Source: Vibrio natriegens NBRC 15636 = ATCC 14048 = DSM 759 (GTDB lineage Bacteria > Pseudomonadota > Gammaproteobacteria > Enterobacterales > Vibrionaceae). From it: a stretch of DNA of 64,000 bases. Numbering within the stretch: position 1 is the stretch's first letter; each line of letters begins with the position of its first letter. The stretch spans positions 372,001 through 436,000 of the forward strand of contig NZ_CP141823.1 of NCBI RefSeq assembly GCF_035621455.1, written 5' to 3'. Below are positions 1-9,786 of the stretch, piece by piece. A program made the position numbers and the translations under genes. The notes under the pieces were generated by a model that was not told the origin of the DNA, did no database searches, and was given only the letters and a program-made list of their open reading frames with translations.

Positions 1-3000
1 GATCGGAGTCAGCGTTGGCGCATCATTGACATTGTTGACGGTTAAATCAAAGGTGGTCGATATCTGAGCACCGTGATCGTCGGTCGCCGTCACCGTGACT
101 GGTGTGCTGCCCACATCGCTGTTGGTTGGCGTGCCGCTAAAGGTGCCAGTCGCTGCATCAAAGTGCAGCCAGGTTGGTAAGCTACCAGTGGAGAGCGTCA
201 AGGTATCGCCATGGTCAATATCACCAAAGGTGTCAGTTGGCAGCGTGAACTGGAACGCGCTGTCTTCATCGATTTGTTGAGACGCAACGCTGTGCGCCAC
301 GATTGGCGCATCGTTCGTCCCCTCTATCGTCACGCTGATGGTGTGCGTGGTGCCATCCACACTGGTGACGGTGATGGAATCTGTTAATGGCTCACCCGCC
401 GCCAGTTGTTGGATATAGGGCTGATTATTATCAGCGTGATACTGCCACTGCCCGTCAGCACTGAGTGAGAAATGACCATAACCCGAATCACTGATGACAT
501 CCGTGATCGGCGTGAATGCGGCTTCACCGCTGTCTACGTCCTGAACCGTTAACTGCCCGTTCGCTTCCAGCTCTCCCGACGCTGAGACCGCCGAGTCTTC
601 TTTCAGCTGCGCTCCAGCGCCAGATATGACTGCGCCATCATTAGTGCCATTCACGGTAATGACCAAGTTCTGCACATCGGTCGCACCGGCGACGTCCGTC
701 ACCGTGACCGGAATGGTCAGCGTCTGACTTTGCCCTGCTGGCAACGATTGATAGGCGGCATCCGTTGGATCAAACACCCAGCTGCCATCCGGATTGAACG
801 TCAGACCGGACACCGGATTGGCAATCGAATAGCTCAGCGTATCTCCTGCATCCGGGTCGGTAGCAATAAGTTGACCAGACCCTTTCTGGCTGTCCTCGTC
901 GACAGACACCGACGCTATCGGGGTCAGCGTTGGCGCATCATTGACATTGTTGACGGTCAAATCAAAGGTAGTCGACACCTGAGCACCGTGATTGTCTGTC
1001 GCCGTCACCGTGACTGGCGTGCTGCCCACATCGCTGTTGGTTGGTGTGCCACTGAACGTTCCCGTCGAGGCATCAAAGTGCAGCCACGTTGGTAATGTGC
1101 CTGTTGACAGTGTCATCGTGTCGCCGATGTCGATATCGGTGAACGTGTCTGAAGGTACAGTAAAACTGAAGACCGTGTCTTCGTCAGCAACCGCACCACT
1201 AATGGCATGGTTAACCACCGGACCATCGTTCGTGCCCATAATGCGTACCACTACATCACGGCTGGCACTGCCATCCGCTGAGCTGACCGTGAAACGCTCA
1301 ACAATTTCCCCCTGACCGTTCTGGCCCAATGCTTGTATCGCTGGATTGTTGTTGTCTGCGCTGTAGCTCCAATGGCCCTGCTCATCAATACTGAAACGGC
1401 CATACTGACCCGTCACGCTTTGCGCAGTAATATGTGATTCGCCACTGTCTATATCCAGCACGGCCAGGCGACCATTGGCTATCAGCTCTCCATGGTTGAC
1501 ATCTAGATCTTCTGAAACCATGTGCTGCGACAACCCTCCCATCCGGGCGCCATCATTGGTGCCATTCACAGTAATGACTAAGTTCTGAACATCGGTCGCA
1601 CCTGCGGCGTCCGTCACCGTGATCGGAATGGTCAATGTCTGACTTTGTCCTGCTGGCAACGATTGATAGGCAGCATCCGTTGGATCAAACACCCAGCTAC
1701 CGTCAGGATTGAACGTCAGTCCGGATACTGGATTGGCAATCGAATAGCTCAACGTATCACCCACATCCGGGTCGGTCGCAATGAGTTGACCAGACGCTTG
1801 CTGGCCGTCCTCGTCGACAGACACCGACGCGATCGGGGTTAGCGTTGGCGCATCATTGACATTGTTGACGGTTAAATCAAAGGTGGTCGACACCTGTGCG
1901 CCGTGATTGTCTGTCGCCGTCACCGTGACTTGTGTGCTGCCCACATCGCTATTGCTTGGCGTGCCGCTGAAAGTGCCCGTCGAGGCATCAAAATGCAGCC
2001 AGGTTGGCAACATGCCTGTTGACAGGGTAATCGTGTCGCCGATATCGATATCGGTGAACGTGTCTGAAGGTACAGTAAAACTGAAGCCGGTATCTTCATC
2101 TATTTGCTGACTGGTGATGGTGTGCGCCACGACTGGGGCGTCATTCGTCCCCTCTATCGTCACGCTGATGGTGTGCGGGGTGCCATCGACACTGGTGACA
2201 GTGATGGAGTCTGTTAATGGCTCACCCGCCGCCAGTTGTTGGATAGCGGGCTGATTATTATCAGCGTGATACTGCCACTGCCCGTCAGTACTAAGTGAGA
2301 AATGACCATAACCCGAATCACTGGTGACATCCGTGATCGGCGTGAATGAAGCTTCACCGCTATCCACATCCTGAACCGTTAACTGCCCGTTCGCTTCCAG
2401 CTCTCCCGACGCTGAGACCGCCGAGTCTTCTTTCAGCTGCGCTCCAGCGCCAGATATGACTGCGCCATCATTGGTACCATTCACGGTAATGACCAAGTCC
2501 TGAACATCGGTCGCACCTGCCGTATCCGTCACCGTGACCGGGATGGTCAATGTCTGACTTTGCCCTGCAGGCAACGATTGATAGGCGGCATCCGTTGGGT
2601 CAAACACCCAACTACCGTCAGGATTGAACGTCAGACCGGACACCGGATTGGCAATTGAATAGCTCAGTGTATCGCCCACATCCGGGTCGGTAGCGATAAA
2701 TTGACCGGACGCTTTCTGGCCATCCTCGTCGACAGACACCGACGCGATCGGGGTTAGCGTTGGCGCATCATTGACATTATTGACGGTTAAATCAAAGGTG
2801 GTCGACACCTGTGCGCCATGATCGTCTGTCGCCGTGACCGTGACTGACGTGCTGCCCACATCGCTGTTGGTTGGTGTGCCACTGAACGTTCCAGTTGATG
2901 CATCAAAATGCAGCCACGTCGGTAAGCTACCGGTGGAGAGGGTCAAGGTATCGCCATGGTCAATATCACCAAAGGTGTCAGTTGGCAGCGTGAACTGCAA

Positions 3001-6000
3001 CGCGCTGTCTTCATCGATTTGCTGGCTAGCGATAGAGTGCGCCACGATTGGGGCGTCGTTCGTCCCTTCAATCGTCACGCTAATGGTGTGCGGGGTGCCA
3101 TCGACACTGGTGACAGTGATGGAGTCTGTTAATGGCTCACCCGCCGCCAGTTGTTGGATTGCGGGCTGATTATTATCAGCGTGATACTGCCACTGCCCGT
3201 CGGCACTGAGTGAGAAATGACCATAACCCGAATCACTGGTGACATCAGTAATCGGCGTGAATGAAGCTTCACCGCTATCCACATCCTGAACCGTGAATTG
3301 TCCACTGGCTTGCAGCTCACCCGATGCTGAAAGCGCCATGTCTTCTTTAAGCTGTGCTCCAGCGCCAGATATGACTGCGCCGTCATTGGTACCTGTCACA
3401 GTGATTGTTAGGTTTTGTGTATCAGTCGCGCCCGCATTATCTGTCACTGCGACCGGAATGGTCAGCGTCTGACTTTGTCCTGCTGGCAACGATTGATAGG
3501 CTGCATCCGTTGGGTCAAACACCCAGCTGCCGTCAGGATTGAACGTCAGACCGGACACCGGATTGGCAATTGAATAGCTCAGTGTATCGCCCACATCCGG
3601 GTCGGTAGCAATAAGTTGGCCGGACGCTTTCTGGCCGTCCTCGTCGACAGACACCGACGCTATCGGGGTCAGCGTCGGCGTATCATTGACATTGTTCACG
3701 GTTAAATCAAAGGTGGTCGACACCTGAGCACCGTGATCGTCTGTCGCGGTGACCGTGACTGGCGTGCTGCCCACATCGCTGTTGGTTGGCGTACCGCTAA
3801 AGGTGCCAGTCGCTGCATCAAAGTGCAGCCACGCCGGTAAGCTACCAGTGGACAGGGTCAGCGTATCGCCGATGTCGATATCGGTGAACGTATCTGATGG
3901 CACAGTAAAACTGAACGCGCTGTCTTCATCGACTTGCTGGCTAGCCATAGAGTGCGCCACGATTGGGGCGTCATTCGTCCCTTCAATCGTCACTCTGATG
4001 GTGTGCGGGGTACCATCCACACTGGTGACGGTGATGGAGTCTGTTAGTGGCTCACCCGCCGCCAGTTGTTGGATAACTGGCTGATTATTATCAGCGTGAT
4101 ACTGCCACTGCCCGTCGGCACTGAGTGAGAAATGACCATAACCCGAATCACTGGTGACATCCGTGATCGGCGTAAATGCAGCTTCACCGCTGTCCACATC
4201 TTGAATCGTCAGTTGTCCACTGGCTTGCAGATCACCCGACGCTGAGACCGCAGAGTCTTCTTTCAGCTGCGCTCCAGCGCCAGATATGACTGCACCATCA
4301 TTGGTGCCATTCACGGTAATCACTAAGTTCTGAACATCCGTCGCACCTGCCGCATCCGTCACCGTGACCGGAATGGTCAGTATCTGGCTTTGTCCTGCTG
4401 GCAACGATTGATAGGCGGCATCCGTTGGATCAAACACCCAGCTACCGTCAGGATTGAACGTCAGACCGGACACCGGATTGGCAATTGAATAGCTCAGCGT
4501 ATCGCCCACATCCGGGTCGGTAGCAATAAGTTGGCCGGACGCTTTCTGGCCGTCTTCATCGACAGAAACCGACGCGATCGGGGTCAACGTTGGCGCATCA
4601 TTGACATTGTTGACGGTCAAATCAAAGGTGGTCGATACCTGAGCGCCGTGATCGTCGGTCGCCGTCACCGTGACTGGCGTGCTGCCCACATCGCTGTTGG
4701 TTGGCGTGCCGCTGAAGGTACCTGTCGCCGCATCAAAATGCAGCCAGGCTGGCAATGTACCTGTTGACAGGGTCATAGTATCGCCGATGTCGATATCGGT
4801 GAACGTGTCACTCGGCACAGTAAAACTGAATGCCGTGTCTTCGTCAGCAACCGCACCACTAATGGCATGGTTAACCACCGGACCATCGTTCGTGCCCATG
4901 ATGCGGACCACTACATCACGGCTGGCACTGCCATCCGCTGAGCTGACCGTGAAACGCTCAACAATTTCCCCCTGACCGTTCTGGCCTAACGCCTGAATCG
5001 CTGGGTTGCTGTTGTCTGCGCTGTAAGTCCAATGCCCCTGCTCATCAATACTGAAACGGCCATACTGACCCGTCACGCTTTGCGCGGTTACATGCGACTC
5101 ACCACTGTCTACATCCAGCACGACCAGGTGACCATTGGCAGTCAGATCGCCATGGATTGCATCTTGGTCTTCTGCCAGCACGTACTGCAAATTTCCCCCC
5201 ATCCGAGCGCCATCATTGGTGCCATTCACAGTAATCACTAAGTTCTGAACATCGGTCGCACCAGCCGCATCCGTCACCGTGACTGGGATGGTCAGGGTCT
5301 GACTTTGTCCCACTGGCAACGATTGATACGCCGCATCCGTTGGGTCAAACACCCAACTACCGTCAGGGTTGAACGTCAGACCGGACACCGGATTGGCAAT
5401 TGAATAGCTCAGCGTATCGCCTGCATCTGGATCGGTAGCGATAAGTTGACCAGACGCTTTCTGGCCGTCCTCGTCGACGGAAACCGACGCGATCGGGGTC
5501 AGCGTCGGTGCATCATTGACATTGTTGACGGTCAAATCAAAGGTGGTCGATACCTGAGCACCGTGAACGTCTGTCGCCGTCACCGTGACTTGATTACTGC
5601 CCACATCACTGTTGGTTGGTGTGCCGCTAAACGTTCCGGTGGATGCATCAAAATGCAGCCACGTCGGTAAGCTACCTGTGGAGAGCGTCAAGGTATCGCC
5701 ATGGTCAATATCACCAAAGGTGTCACTTGGCAGCGTGAACTGTAACGCGCTGTCTTCATCTATTTGCTGATTTACTACGCTGTGCGCCACGATGGGGGCG
5801 TCATTCGTCCCTTCAATCGTCACGCTGATGGTGTGCGTGGTCCCGTCCACACTGGTGACGGTGATGGAGTCCGTTAATGGCTCACCCGCCGCCAATTGTT
5901 GGATCGCGGGCTGATTGTTATCAGCGTGATACTGCCACTGCCCGTCGATACTAAGTGAGAAATGGCCATATCCGGCATTCCCCATCACATTTGAGAGCGG

Positions 6001-6121
6001 TTTGAACGCGGCTTCCCCGCTGTCCACATCCTGAATCGTCAGTTGTCCACTGGCTTGCAGATCACCCGACGCTGAGACCGCCGAGTCTTCTTTCAGCTGC
6101 GCTCCAGCGCCAGATATGACG
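1..6121 (-). repeat. Tandem array of 915-bp (305-codon) units inside the adhesin gene
   Basis: The anchor caccgtgact (or a one-base variant) occurs at 91, 1006, 1921, 2836, 3751, 4666 and 5581, always exactly 915 bp apart. A second anchor, gcgccatcattggt, is at 6122, 5207, 4292, 3377, 2462, 1547 and 632 with small variants. This gives six complete units (5207-6121, 4292-5206, 3377-4291, 2462-3376, 1547-2461, 632-1546) and one cut by the left edge. Each unit encodes one VCBS, one Ig-like and one cadherin-like domain. DNA similarity between units is very high, including at silent sites, which suggests recent duplication or recombinational homogenisation. Two classes of VCBS module are mixed in the array. 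Confidence 0.95.
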
Positions 6122-8448
6122 GCGCCATCATTGGTCCCTGTCACAGTGATTGTTAGGTTTTGTGTATCAGTCGCGCCCGCATTATCGGTGACCGTCACGG
6201 GAATGGTCAGTGTCTCAGTTTGCCCCTGATCCAGGTGCTGATACGCGCTGTGGCTTGGGTCGAATGACCAACTGCCATCCGCATTGAGGGTAAAGCCATC
6301 CACTTGTCCGGCTGAGAAATGCAATTGGTCTCCGGTATCAGCATCACTGGCGTGAATTTGCCCTTGAGCGATTTTGCCATCCTCATCTACATCGACAGTA
6401 GAAGTTGAGGAAATGATCGGAGCATGGTTGACGCTACTGTCCGGTTGATGAGGAACATTGGAACCGTGTGCGAATGTTGGCGTTACCGTGTTCGGTGCTT
6501 GGGTCGTTGGATTTCCTCCACCTACTTGTTGTGTAGTAGTGGTATGTGAACTCGATGAAGTTTCGTCGGTGCCTTGGATATTGACCTGTATTTCGCGGCT
6601 AGTTCCATCCAACGTTTTAACCGTAAAGGTTTCTGTTAACTGTTGGCCTTCGTTCAACCCCTGAACTTTCGAATCTTGATTATTGAGTGTGTAATGCCAC
6701 AAGCCATCACTATCAATAGTGAATACACCGTACTGGCCTTGTGTGTTTGGCTGCTCGACAAACCCAGATTGCCCGGCATCTGTATCAATAACATCTAATT
6801 TACCTTGATAGTCAGTGATAACATCTTCTTTCAGTGTGCCGGTCGTTACGCCACTGATCACCGCTTTGTCATTGGTTCCAGACACCGTGATGGAAATAGC
6901 TTGTGAAGTTCCATCAATCGTATGAACGTATAAAACTTCTTTGAGCTGCTCTCCACCCTTTAAACTTTGTATCGTGGCGTTGTTATTATCAGCGGTATAA
7001 ACCCAATGTCCGTGAGCATCAATATCAATTTGACCATACTTACCCGTTAGTATTTCAGGGGTAAATGCATTCTCACCAGAGTCAGGATCGATAACAGATA
7101 ACTGCCCCTGAGCCTCTAAATGTCCGGAAGGTGATACAAGATCTTCTGTAACCGACCCAGTAAAAATACCTGATACTGTCGCACTCTGATTCGTTCCATG
7201 TACCGATATCGTCACTATTTGCTCCACAGGTACACCGGAAGAGTCTGTCGCCGTGACTAAAAAGGTTTCTGTCGCTACTTGCCTATCAGTAAGCGCCGCT
7301 GTTGAAGGAGCCTGATTATCAAGCTGATAACGCCATTCACCACTACTTGCATCAATATACAGTTCACCGAAGCTGCCCTTTGGTTGAACGACACCCCACG
7401 TCACTTTGTCACCATGGTCAGGATCAACGGCTATCAATTGACCGACAGCTTCATCTATCACGCCATGCTCATTTACGCTGCCACTATGAACCCCAGAGAT
7501 CACTGGTCGGTCATTACTGCCATCTACTTCGACGCTAATTACCGTTGAAAGTGTTTTGCCACGGTTATCTGTTGCGACAACAACAAACTGTTCCGTCTTA
7601 TGCTCACCTTCTGCAAGCGCATTGGTTGAAGCCAGTTGGTTATCAAGGTGGTAAACCCACTCTCCACTGTGGCTATCCAGTGTTAATTCACCATAATGGC
7701 CGCCCTTGTTTTCCACTGACCAGATAACAGACTGACTACCATCACCACTTGTTGTTAAATGTCCAGCAACTTGATCCTGACTGGTGTCTTCTTTTACCAC
7801 AGCGTGGCGCATCGAAGAGACTATGTGTAAGGGATGAGAAGTGCTTTCAATTTGTTCCGAATGATTTTGCGAAGAAGTGGTGGTTGTGGGGTGTGAGAGT
7901 GCGTCAATATCGTTCGTATGGTGCTCTGCTAAATGTTTAAACACGGGTAAAAGAGCAGGAGCAATTATTTTGGACACACCCGATATATTTGACAATGGCG
8001 TGTAGGTACCCGAATCAGTATGAGAAGAGGCTGCCACCAAATGATGGCCACCTCGGTGATCTTGCGTGCTTTGGGATTTCTCATTCTCGCCCGTGTCATC
8101 GCTCACTTCGGCGCGAGTTTTCGCTACTTTTTCAGAGGGTGACACTAAAGTTTGAGAAGGCTCAGTGTCAGAGACTGGAAGGACTTCTGACTCTTTGTCC
8201 CCTTCTCCTTGCTGATGCTCCGTATGAGCTAAACCACTCGCGGTATGCCATGATTTATCTGCAACCAAATCTTTATTGAAACCACGCTCTGAGCCAGAAC
8301 GACGAAACTCTTTAGCGCGGAGTTTAGATACCTGATTATCTTGTTCCTGAGCTCTCTTTTTCGCTTTGGCTTCACGCTTTTTCTGCTCTTCGCTCTTAGA
8401 CTCCGATTTGGTGTCTTGCGAAGGGGGTGTTTTCTTGTCCTTACTCAT
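1..8448 (-). CDS. Giant VCBS/cadherin-like repeat adhesin (T1SS substrate), C-terminus beyond window
   Basis: One reading frame stays open from the ATG at 8448 to the left edge, giving 2,816 visible residues. The start is supported by GAGGTGAG just upstream and a 12-nt gap after the HlyD-type gene. Residues 1-50 are rich in Lys, Glu and Gln with no signal peptide, as expected for a type I secretion substrate whose signal is C-terminal. A Ser/Thr/His-rich stretch follows to about 200. Four diverged VCBS-type repeats (about 210-630) end in conserved V-x-G-T/S-N-D motifs. After a Thr/Gln-rich linker and one cadherin-like domain (about 676-775) comes an array of 305-residue units (VCBS, dystroglycan-type Ig-like, cadherin-like) to the edge. 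Motifs such as TVNNVNDAPTL recur in each unit. It is the last visible gene of the secretion operon and probably a surface adhesin or biofilm protein. No convincing LapG-type di-alanine cleavage site was seen in the N-terminus. Calcium-binding RTX repeats, if any, lie outside the window. Confidence 0.9.
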   Translation of the reverse strand, partial: MSKDKKTPPSQDTKSESKSEEQKKREAKAKKRAQEQDNQVSKLRAKEFRRSGSERGFNKDLVADKSWHTASGLAHTEHQQGEGDKESEVLPVSDTEPSQTLVSPSEKVAKTRAEVSDDTGENEKSQSTQDHRGGHHLVAASSHTDSGTYTPLSNISGVSKIIAPALLPVFKHLAEHHTNDIDALSHPTTTTSSQNHSEQIESTSHPLHIVSSMRHAVVKEDTSQDQVAGHLTTSGDGSQSVIWSVENKGGHYGELTLDSHSGEWVYHLDNQLASTNALAEGEHKTEQFVVVATDNRGKTLSTVISVEVDGSNDRPVISGVHSGSVNEHGVIDEAVGQLIAVDPDHGDKVTWGVVQPKGSFGELYIDASSGEWRYQLDNQAPSTAALTDRQVATETFLVTATDSSGVPVEQIVTISVHGTNQSATVSGIFTGSVTEDLVSPSGHLEAQGQLSVIDPDSGENAFTPEILTGKYGQIDIDAHGHWVYTADNNNATIQSLKGGEQLKEVLYVHTIDGTSQAISITVSGTNDKAVISGVTTGTLKEDVITDYQGKLDVIDTDAGQSGFVEQPNTQGQYGVFTIDSDGLWHYTLNNQDSKVQGLNEGQQLTETFTVKTLDGTSREIQVNIQGTDETSSSSHTTTTQQVGGGNPTTQAPNTVTPTFAHGSNVPHQPDSSVNHAPIISSTSTVDVDEDGKIAQGQIHASDADTGDQLHFSAGQVDGFTLNADGSWSFDPSHSAYQHLDQGQTETLTIPVTVTDNAGATDTQNLTITVTGTNDGAVISGAGAQLKEDSAVSASGDLQASGQLTIQDVDSGEAAFKPLSNVMGNAGYGHFSLSIDGQWQYHADNNQPAIQQLAAGEPLTDSITVTSVDGTTHTISVTIEGTNDAPIVAHSVVNQQIDEDSALQFTLPSDTFGDIDHGDTLTLSTGSLPTWLHFDASTGTFSGTPTNSDVGSNQVTVTATDVHGAQVSTTFDLTVNNVNDAPTLTPIASVSVDEDGQKASGQLIATDPDAGDTLSYSIANPVSGLTFNPDGSWVFDPTDAAYQSLPVGQSQTLTIPVTVTDAAGATDVQNLVITVNGTNDGARMGGNLQYVLAEDQDAIHGDLTANGHLVVLDVDSGESHVTAQSVTGQYGRFSIDEQGHWTYSADNSNPAIQALGQNGQGEIVERFTVSSADGSASRDVVVRIMGTNDGPVVNHAISGAVADEDTAFSFTVPSDTFTDIDIGDTMTLSTGTLPAWLHFDAATGTFSGTPTNSDVGSTPVTVTATDDHGAQVSTTFDLTVNNVNDAPTLTPIASVSVDEDGQKASGQLIATDPDVGDTLSYSIANPVSGLTFNPDGSWVFDPTDAAYQSLPAGQSQILTIPVTVTDAAGATDVQNLVITVNGTNDGAVISGAGAQLKEDSAVSASGDLQASGQLTIQDVDSGEAAFTPITDVTSDSGYGHFSLSADGQWQYHADNNQPVIQQLAAGEPLTDSITVTSVDGTPHTIRVTIEGTNDAPIVAHSMASQQVDEDSAFSFTVPSDTFTDIDIGDTLTLSTGSLPAWLHFDAATGTFSGTPTNSDVGSTPVTVTATDDHGAQVSTTFDLTVNNVNDTPTLTPIASVSVDEDGQKASGQLIATDPDVGDTLSYSIANPVSGLTFNPDGSWVFDPTDAAYQSLPAGQSQTLTIPVAVTDNAGATDTQNLTITVTGTNDGAVISGAGAQLKEDMALSASGELQASGQFTVQDVDSGEASFTPITDVTSDSGYGHFSLSADGQWQYHADNNQPAIQQLAAGEPLTDSITVTSVDGTPHTISVTIEGTNDAPIVAHSIASQQIDEDSALQFTLPTDTFGDIDHGDTLTLSTGSLPTWLHFDASTGTFSGTPTNSDVGSTSVTVTATDDHGAQVSTTFDLTVNNVNDAPTLTPIASVSVDEDGQKASGQFIATDPDVGDTLSYSIANPVSGLTFNPDGSWVFDPTDAAYQSLPAGQSQTLTIPVTVTDTAGATDVQDLVITVNGTNDGAVISGAGAQLKEDSAVSASGELEANGQLTVQDVDSGEASFTPITDVTSDSGYGHFSLSTDGQWQYHADNNQPAIQQLAAGEPLTDSITVTSVDGTPHTISVTIEGTNDAPVVAHTITSQQIDEDTGFSFTVPSDTFTDIDIGDTITLSTGMLPTWLHFDASTGTFSGTPSNSDVGSTQVTVTATDNHGAQVSTTFDLTVNNVNDAPTLTPIASVSVDEDGQQASGQLIATDPDVGDTLSYSIANPVSGLTFNPDGSWVFDPTDAAYQSLPAGQSQTLTIPITVTDAAGATDVQNLVITVNGTNDGARMGGLSQHMVSEDLDVNHGELIANGRLAVLDIDSGESHITAQSVTGQYGRFSIDEQGHWSYSADNNNPAIQALGQNGQGEIVERFTVSSADGSASRDVVVRIMGTNDGPVVNHAISGAVADEDTVFSFTVPSDTFTDIDIGDTMTLSTGTLPTWLHFDASTGTFSGTPTNSDVGSTPVTVTATDNHGAQVSTTFDLTVNNVNDAPTLTPIASVSVDEDSQKGSGQLIATDPDAGDTLSYSIANPVSGLTFNPDGSWVFDPTDAAYQSLPAGQSQTLTIPVTVTDVAGATDVQNLVITVNGTNDGAVISGAGAQLKEDSAVSASGELEANGQLTVQDVDSGEAAFTPITDVISDSGYGHFSLSADGQWQYHADNNQPYIQQLAAGEPLTDSITVTSVDGTTHTISVTIEGTNDAPIVAHSVASQQIDEDSAFQFTLPTDTFGDIDHGDTLTLSTGSLPTWLHFDAATGTFSGTPTNSDVGSTPVTVTATDDHGAQISTTFDLTVNNVNDAPTLTPI

Positions 8449-8460
8449 AACTCACCTCTA

Positions 8461-9786
8461 TTAGCGTTCGCCAAAAGCTTCTCTCATGTTGGTAAATACG
8501 GGCTTCCATAAATATTGGAAGATGGTTTTTTCTCCGGTGACGATGTCAGCTTCCCCAGTCATACCTGGTAATAAGTTTAGCTTTCCTGGCTCTGCACCAA
8601 AGTATGGCTTCTCAATCGCAATCCGGACTTTGTAGTAAACCCCACCTTTTTCATCGGCGTCAGTGGTCGGCGAAATCCGTTCAACAACCCCATCTATTGC
8701 GCCATAGCGGCTGTAGTCAAACGCATCGATTTTGATTTTGGCTGGTTGCCCTACCGTCACAAAGCCAATATCTCGAGGTGACAACTTAGCTTCCAGTAAG
8801 GCAGTTGGAGTCGTCGGCACCACCACGGCTACTGTACCTCCCGGCTGGATTACACTCCCAGATGACGTATTCGGTATCGACTGAATAATGCCATCAACCG
8901 GAGACATTACCGTATCTTGCTGGATTTGCAGATCGGAAGATTTCAATCTCGCAGTCACACCAATTAACTCTGAATGTGCATCAGCACGCTTTTCACCCAC
9001 TTCTTTAAACAGCGTCGCTTCCCGTTGTTCAAATTGACGGCGCTGGTTGTCAATGTTCCTCTCCAGCACCGTTCTCCTACCTTCGAGACTTTTTAACTCA
9101 CGTAAATACGCATCCAATTTCTGCTGGGTTTCCGAGATGGTCAATTTCGATACAGCCTGAACGCCTCTCGGTGAGTTCATTAAACGCAATGATTCACGGG
9201 ATGAGTTGATCTGGTCTTGAAGCGGAGGGATTTCCAAATCGATGCTCGACAGTTCTGCGTTCGATTTCGCAATCTCGGACTCAGATAACTGCATAATCGC
9301 TTCACGCTCTTTGTTCATCCTCGCCAGACTTTTCTGGTGTTGCTCGACTAATGCAGGGTACGTCAATTCATAAGAGGAAAAATCCGCTGGTCGCCCTTCG
9401 ATAAATGCGTTATACCGTTCGATTCGTAACTGAAGGTTAGCTTGTTGACCGAGTAGCTCTTCTTCTACTGCTTGGCTGTCGACCGACACAAAACTCGCGA
9501 TCACATCGCCCTTGCTGACCAAGTCGCCTTCAGTAACTAAAACCGATGCCAATGTTCCTCCTGACTGGCTTTGAATGACCTGCTTGTGACCCAAAGGAAC
9601 AACTTGTCCTTTTGCCTTGGCGATTTCTTCTATGTCGGCAAACAATGACCAAAGCAAGACTAAAAATACCGAACCAACAACAAACCACATCACCTGTTTA
9701 ATCAGGCGTTTTTCCAATGGTGCCTCGATGGCTTCTGTAAATTCATGTTCTGGTAAGTAACGATTCGACAGTTGCTTATCATCCAT
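8461..9786 (-). CDS. HlyD-family type I secretion membrane-fusion (adaptor) protein
   Basis: This 441-residue protein should link the inner-membrane ABC transporter to a TolC-like outer-membrane channel. The N-terminus is a short cytoplasmic segment followed by one hydrophobic helix at about 33-50. A biotinyl-lipoyl-like half motif follows (about 60-100, containing GGTLASVLVTEGD). A long Glu/Arg/Gln-rich coiled-coil region spans about 100-280, then a second lipoyl half and a beta-barrel domain (about 290-410). Its length is normal for the family. Its start overlaps the end of the ABC gene by 8 nt and its stop lies 12 nt before the adhesin start, so the genes form one operon. No outer-membrane TolC partner is encoded in the window. 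Confidence 0.92.
   Translation of the reverse strand: MDDKQLSNRYLPEHEFTEAIEAPLEKRLIKQVMWFVVGSVFLVLLWSLFADIEEIAKAKGQVVPLGHKQVIQSQSGGTLASVLVTEGDLVSKGDVIASFVSVDSQAVEEELLGQQANLQLRIERYNAFIEGRPADFSSYELTYPALVEQHQKSLARMNKEREAIMQLSESEIAKSNAELSSIDLEIPPLQDQINSSRESLRLMNSPRGVQAVSKLTISETQQKLDAYLRELKSLEGRRTVLERNIDNQRRQFEQREATLFKEVGEKRADAHSELIGVTARLKSSDLQIQQDTVMSPVDGIIQSIPNTSSGSVIQPGGTVAVVVPTTPTALLEAKLSPRDIGFVTVGQPAKIKIDAFDYSRYGAIDGVVERISPTTDADEKGGVYYKVRIAIEKPYFGAEPGKLNLLPGMTGEADIVTGEKTIFQYLWKPVFTNMREAFGER

Noticed and set aside
730..1095. Plus-strand open frames repeated through 1-6.7 kb (also near 95, 992, 1907, 2834, 3749 and 4670)
   Set aside because: They are antisense shadows of the repeat units of the minus-strand adhesin, repeat with the same 915-bp period, and have no ribosome sites.
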